Assembly: GCA_026545225.1 (NCBI GenBank)
Contig: CM048849.1
Location: 43,920,336 to 43,984,335 of the forward strand
Length of the DNA stretch: 64,000 bases
Source: Cornus controversa
Taxonomy: Eukaryota > Streptophyta > Magnoliopsida > Cornales > Cornaceae
Direction: 5' to 3'
The first letter of the stretch is position 1, and each line of letters opens with the position of its first letter. This document shows, piece after piece, positions 58,784 to 64,000 of this stretch. The notes under the pieces are model-generated. The model saw only the letters and a list, made by a program, of their open reading frames with translations. It ran no database searches and was not told where the DNA came from. The position numbers and the translations under genes were made by a program.

Positions 58784-59105
58784 TTCTCGAATGTCTATTT
58801 TGACAATCTTCACATATATAATTCAGTGATTCTAATATTTGTTTTTCAAGGCAGCCGCGTAGCTCCGGTGTATATATACCATTATTTTCAACATTTGTTG
58901 TTATTTATTACTGTTAATCAAATAACCCACATTCTTCCAGCTGTAATTTCTCATTGATCAAATAACATTTGTTGTTATTTATTACTGTTGTTTCTGTGTC
59001 TCTTGTTATGATTGGAGCTCTCTCTTTTTGTTTTTTTTTTTCGGTGCTCTACTAACTCGAATTTGAGATCAAATTATAGCAAAGTGGTTATATTTAGCTT
59101 TTGTC

Positions 59106-60479
59106 GTCAAAAAAAAGTGCAATTATAACAAGCATGTTAGGTGTTTGATGATACATTATATAAAAAGTACTTTTTACAATTAAAATACTTTTTAATTTAT
59201 TTGATAACAAATTTTTTTTAAACACTTCTATAACTAATTTTAGCATAATGTCATTTAATAATAACATAACTTTATAAAAGAATGAATGAATTTGTCTTTA
59301 TAAAAAATATAAAAGGATAAAATTATTTAAGAAGAACAGTTATCTAAAATATAAAACATCTCTTCAGAATGTCGTTTTAAAAGTTATAAATTTTAGGCTC
59401 AACAATTAAAAGTATTTATAATAGTTACTAAACATATTAAAAAAGTAATTTTATAAAATAAAAACACTTATGAGTGGTTCAACAGCAATCCCTAACGAAA
59501 ATTAATTTTAGATGGAATATGAATGCACTAAGTAGTAGGATTTTTATATTCATTGCTTGTCGTCCTCATTCTATGTCATTCATTTAAAAAATATATTGGC
59601 ATTTTAGTTATTTGAACTCATTGATATTTACAATTTATTAATAAAAAAAATACTAAATAGATTATTTCAAGAATCTTGTCTCGTCGTGTTCTACACCACT
59701 CAACCTAAACTTTTTTAAATAGACAAGATGTGTCCATCTATACTAAGTAAATAATAAACTAATCAAGTTTAGGTTTGACCCAATCTTGAATGTCCATGAT
59801 CTCAACACAATATGAACATGATTCACCAACAAAAATTGTCATCGATCCCTACTTAAAGGCTGGATATGGATTGAGAACTCTCTGTTGCAAATTATATAGG
59901 ACAAAGAACATGGTGGTACTCTTTGTCACACACAAAAAAAAAATTGTGATATGGGAGAAAACTAAAAAAAAATGTGAAAAATATGTAAAAATGATGTTTT
60001 GTTCTATTATGTAGCTTGTGATGGAAGACAGCATTTGTCTTGATATTTAGTTTAGTTTTGTGGAAAGAGAGAAGAGATGTGCAAAAGAGATGCTAACATG
60101 TCATGAGAATGGGTTAAGTTATGTGTTAACTCAAGACTCAAATCACAATTTGTAATAAATTTATTCTACAAAATATAATTTGTGCTTATATAATAAAATG
60201 ACGAAATTAAAACTTACTTTCTACCTAATAAAATAAAATAAAATTGGCAAATTGAGAAATTAGTATTAGAATGTTGATATATTGATCATCGAGACAGTCG
60301 AGACAAAAGAAGCACTTTTCTTCCCGTAAACAAAATTAAGTCACAACATTTGTATGATACTTTCTTTTCTTTTTCTTTTTTCTTGTTAAGATAGGATCTG
60401 ACAAGAACAAATTACCAACTTAAAATAAAATAAAAAATATTGAATTAGGCAAATGAGTTTGTAGTTTTTATTATATATC
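59106..60479. other. spacer between copies E and F, no gene seen
   Basis: AT-rich. Part (59765-59830) resembles the end of copy C (TCTTGAAT, CTCAACACAA, AGCATGA-like, ACAAAATTGT). The two overlapping frames at 59790-60034 are on opposite strands and look non-coding. Confidence 0.45.
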
Positions 60480-61308
60480 AACATATTATTTGCCACTACA
60501 TTTGTGAATGAGGTTGAACTTTATAGGGGTGGAATTCCGATTGAAAAATTTACTGGCATGGGCTTGTTACTTAAGATCAAATTTTACAGACATGACAAAG
60601 TACTTGACACCATGTGACTGAAATTGAGATTAAACTTTAGAGTCTAATTTATTTTGTTCGGAACTTGAATAAAGATTTTACTACTGGAGGAATCGAAATA
60701 TAAGAAAAATCTATAATTTTTATATTTTTAAGACTATACTTTGTTTATGTAAAATAAAATTAAAATTAGATAATTTATAGTATCATATGTATTAATCTAA
60801 TTGACAAAGGCTAGCCGATATCTGCCTCTCCCAGACTCCGCTCAAACGAAAGACTTGTGCACTGAGTACGAACTTTTTCACACACATGCTATAAACGCAC
60901 AAGTTTTATAGGATTATTACGTCCCACAAGTTTTAATTAGCCAAAATCTCAAATAAAATTCTACTTGTCACATGATATAAGGTTTTATTTCATGTCAAGT
61001 CTATGTAGCTTAAAAACTCATGAAACTCATGCGATAAGTTGAGATGCAATGAATTCCTTGCAACTTGGACTTGACGCGAACAAATCGAGTTGTTAGAATC
61101 TTAAATTGGGCATGGACTAACCCTTGGCTGCCCAAGTCCCACCCCTAGGTAGAGATACAAAGATTTTGACATGTCTGCTATCCCTAAAGCGCTTGGGAGG
61201 GAAATAATTTTAGTTCTGTGCTTGCTATGTGTTCCAAATTTGAAGTGCAAACATACAACTTTTCATTATTGACATGAGATATTTTGAACTAAATTAAAGA
61301 TAACCTGA

Positions 61309-61342
<34 letters not shown>

Positions 61343-61980
61343 GACATTGGTTACTCAAATCAATCTCTTCCCCTACTTAGGTTTACCACAACAAATATAT
61401 ATTGAATAAGAAGATATATGCAAGAACAACTGTTTGGAATGATAGAAAAATTAAACCACAATAAAGAATGCATCCACTACATCCATACATAATTTCATCA
61501 AGGATAAGGAAGCCAAGATGAAGAACAAGATTGAGCTGTAGGTTTTGATGTAGATAAAAAAATATAATAATTTAAAAGATTTTTTGAGTATCTCTCAGGA
61601 TTAAAGAACACATTTACTGGTTGAAAAGTTTTAGAATGAATCAGAACCAAGTGCTATTCAACATTGCTTGTTTTTGCCGTTTATATTCATTTTATTGTAT
61701 TTTTTTTTCAGTAATTTATTTCAATCCCAACTTAGATGTATTTGCCATTTGGGTGTTTCATATAAGTAAAAAAATTGTCTATTTTATTTTTTCATCAATT
61801 GTGTGTGTGTGTGTGTATATATATATATACACATCTCTTCTAGAATGTCTATTTGGACAATATTCACATATACAATTCAGTGATTCTAATATTTGTTTTC
61901 AAGGAAGCCATGCTATTTCTTGGTGCTCTACTAATGTGAATTCAAGATCAAATTCTAGCGAAGTGGTTATATCTTTCTAA
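60480..61980. repeat. segmental repeat, copy F
   Basis: Paralogue of copy E. It contains extra DNA at about 60530-61160 that includes a SINE fragment, and a (TA)n run at 61314-61341. It preserves the MITE-free site. Confidence 0.7.
60808..60876 (+). mobile_element. SINE 3' fragment (Au SINE-like), + strand
   Basis: GGCTAGCCGATATCTGCCTC, TCCCAGACTCCGCTC and CTTGTGCACTGAGTACGA follow the order of the Au SINE 3' part, in the sense orientation. Related to the antisense fragment at 21867-21958. Family name is from memory. Confidence 0.5.
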
Positions 61981-62774
61981 GAACATTGTCAAAATTGTTT
62001 GTCAATAAAAATAAAAAAATGATTGAAATGGTTATATTTTTTTATCCGATTCTGGGTTAACCCGAGTTTAATTAACCCACAGATTAAAGCCCAACAAGCG
62101 TAGGCCCAAACCATTATATCTTTTTAATAAAATGAATATACAATTTGAGTGCCTAAGCTTGGACTGGCCAAGTCGGGGCTGGCGTGCTTGTGGTGGGTTA
62201 GACCCATGTTCAACTAGGTCTTTACCCTCTACAAAACTTGGGGGTCCCTTGGAGTCCAATTCAAAATACCAAAGTTAAGTTATATTCAAACAACAAAATA
62301 TTAATAAATTAATAAATTTGACATATTTAATGAAGTATATTAAAATACCATATGTTATTTTGTCGCATTATATCACAAATAAATTTAAGATATAAAATTT
62401 GAAACGTGAGTTGAAATGCTCTAACAAATTAATTTGATTGTGGGATAACTGTTAAAAATTAAAATTGATTGTAATTTACGAAACCGTGTTTCCAAGTACA
62501 TGACATAAGAAAGATGAAAGAACTAATAGCAAATTAATGTATTAGTTGGAGTTTCTAGGTGTCTTAGAGTCACTTTATTGATAAAAAATGTATAATGTAA
62601 ATAAAAATCTACAAAAAAAATCATAAAAATTGTATAGAAAAAGTAAAAAATCTATGCGCTTTTAATATTTGTATAGAGATAGATAGATAGATATAAATAT
62701 AGATAGAATAGTCATTTTATTTCTAATAAACATTAAAAATAAAATCTAGTTATCAAAAATAATGTAATCATCAT
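61981..62774. other. intergenic DNA with a GC-richer repeat piece
   Basis: 62050-62230 is GC-richer (AACCCGAGTTTAATTAACCC, GGCTGGCGTGCTTGTGG) and resembles the interior of hAT-like MITEs, but I cannot define its ends. The rest is AT-rich with an (AGAT)n run at 62678-62706. Confidence 0.4.
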
Positions 62775-62984
62775 TCCATTCCTGCATCATTTCATGTTTG
62801 AAACCAAACAATAGAATGGGAATGACCATTTCATTTCATTCCATTCTCATTCTCATTTTCATTCCATTTTCACTTTAATGAAATGCTCGTTCCATTTCAT
62901 TGTTGCGTGCCAAACTTAGAATGAGAGAGGAAGGGATGAACACACTTTTAATCGAAGGTTGATATATATATATATAAGATTGTC

Positions 62985-63310
62985 TCTCTCTTTTTCTTTA
63001 CGATATAATGGTCAAAAATGTTTAAAAAACTACTTTTACGGTTCTAAATATCTATGTTTATCTACGGTTTAAAATAACTCTATTTATAATCTAACGGTCA
63101 ATATGTGTATGTATGATAGTGATATATACATGAGTATACATCAGTGTGTGTGTATATATATATATAGGAGCATAATAAGGACAAAAAGTCTAATCTAACG
63201 GTCAAAAGTGGTTAAAAAATCAATCATATGTTTAAAATATCTTTTGTTATCTACGGTATAAAATTACTCTCTCTAACGGTCACGATTGTAAGTGTGTGAT
63301 AATATCGTAG
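62985..63310. repeat. diverged tandem copies of an AACGGTC repeat
   Basis: Two units of about 180 bp, near 63000-63110 and 63190-63300, share a GTCAAAA...TTAAAAAA start, TATCTACGGT-TAAAAT and CTAACGGTCA in order. Probably a MITE family fragment. (TA)n runs follow each unit. Confidence 0.6.
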
Positions 63311-63499
63311 TCACGACCATACACTAATATGTCTATATATATATATATATATAATTAAAATAACAGTAGATATGTAATATAATATTTTCAGACGGGGCGG
63401 GAGACTCGTAAACCCGTTCCCGCTCCGAACCCAGATCGGCAACTATATCCAAAGTTGAACTTATCTCATTTTCATTTTCGGAAAAAGTAAAGGGCGTTT

Positions 63500-64000
63500 T
63501 AGTAATTCGCTCCACTTAAATACACAAGCCGAAGTTATTTCCCATGACATATAATTGCATTTCCCATATGTATGCTTATATTTCACTTTTAGGAACAGAA
63601 GGAACTAAACGAAAAATCTAGCGCTCACTAAGAACTCGAATCGACTCGGAGGCAATAAGGTGCGAAACTAATCTCTCACAACCCTAATTCCTCTATTTGT
63701 ATAACATGTGAAGAAGTCCTGAAAATTTTCCATTTTGGTTAGCAAAAACCCTTATTGTTTCGTCAGTGTTTGATGGTTGGCTGCGGAGGTTGATTATATA
63801 ATCAGGGTCTTTCTTTTCTGAACACAAAAGTATTCAATATTGGGATAGGAAGTTACTTGATTGATTTTCTAGAGAACCCAATTCCCAGTTTGATGTCTTG
63901 GGATGGTGAAATTTGTAAATTTCAGATTTTGTAGAGAGATCTTATAATCAGTGCTTGTCTGGTTGATGAGAGCAGATCTATATTTGTTGATCTCTTGTCT
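63500..64000 (+). promoter_or_regulatory. probable promoter and leader of a gene beyond the window
   Basis: From 63590 the base composition changes to a leader-like GGAACAGAAGGAACTAAACG, and CGGAGGCAATAAGGTGCGAA at 63647-63667 offers a donor-like AAG|GTGCG. What follows (T-rich, GGTTGATGAGAGCAG) looks like a 5' untranslated intron. A weak TATA-like TTAAATAC is at 63516-63523. No coding exon lies inside the window, so the gene is not identified. Confidence 0.35.

Larger units (their letters stand above)
57946..59105. repeat. segmental repeat, copy E
   Basis: Paired with copy F (60480-61980) in the same orientation. Shared blocks: CACTACATTTGTGAATGA, GGGAGGGAAATAATTTT-like, CAGTATTTTATTTCAATCC, CGAATGTCTATTTTGACAAT, ATTCAGTGATTCTAATATTTG and AGTGGTTATAT. 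Neither copy keeps a long frame. Copy E holds the MITE at 58168-58659; copy F does not. The LTR element ends exactly where copy E begins. Confidence 0.75.

Noticed and set aside
59790-60034. Small gene on either strand
   Set aside because: Two frames overlap on opposite strands, without family features, inside a repeat-derived spacer.

Overview
This is a plant nuclear genome window, almost certainly from a eudicot. It is AT-rich, with intron-containing plant genes spaced far apart, CT-rich 5' leaders, and dense small transposons (inverted-repeat MITEs, tRNA-derived SINEs, LINE ends, one copia-type LTR fossil). I cannot name the species from the sequence.

Three host genes can be modelled exon by exon. 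(1) A cytosolic-type fructokinase of the pfkB family lies on the + strand at 17390-19994 in four exons (329 aa); its third intron uses a GC donor. (2) A conserved eukaryotic protein of unknown function lies on the - strand at 31694-24951 in six exons (263 aa); its length and a WLLGYP-type motif suggest the DUF4504/C1orf74-like family, which is a guess from memory. (3) A double B-box transcription factor of the BBX24/BBX25 (STO/STH) type lies on the - strand at 41081-35403 in three exons (240 aa), with two introns of 3.0 and 1.9 kb that hold transposons. The right edge (about 63.5-64.0 kb) looks like the promoter and untranslated leader of a further + strand gene whose coding part is outside the window.

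Layout: 1-5.3 kb, LINE RNase H relic, nested inverted-repeat elements and small tandem duplications. 6-9 kb, two relics of F-box genes sharing the same leader, separated by a Harbinger-like and a hAT-like MITE. 9.9-16.4 kb, a MITE field with a T-rich element family, a triplicated 155-171 bp repeat and hAT-like elements. 17-20.2 kb, fructokinase. 20.9-23.8 kb, MITE and a tandem 1.26 kb duplication. 24.9-31.7 kb, the unknown conserved gene with a long 4.3 kb intron. 32-34.6 kb, foldback element, LINE 3' end, MITE. 35.4-41.4 kb, BBX gene. 42.9-49.3 kb, related repeat segments carrying several datable insertions. 51.2-57.9 kb, a broken copia-type LTR element. 57.9-62 kb, a second pair of duplicated segments with a SINE inside a MITE. 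62-63.3 kb, further repeats.

I see no operon-like or cluster logic linking the three genes. The most informative structure is the layered set of insertions into duplicated DNA: paralogous copies preserve the empty sites for a Harbinger-like MITE, a SINE and two 9-bp-TSD MITEs, so insertion order can be read without another genome. I found no CRISPR array, no rRNA gene and no convincing functional tRNA gene. All similarity statements come from reading the sequence by eye and memory of families.
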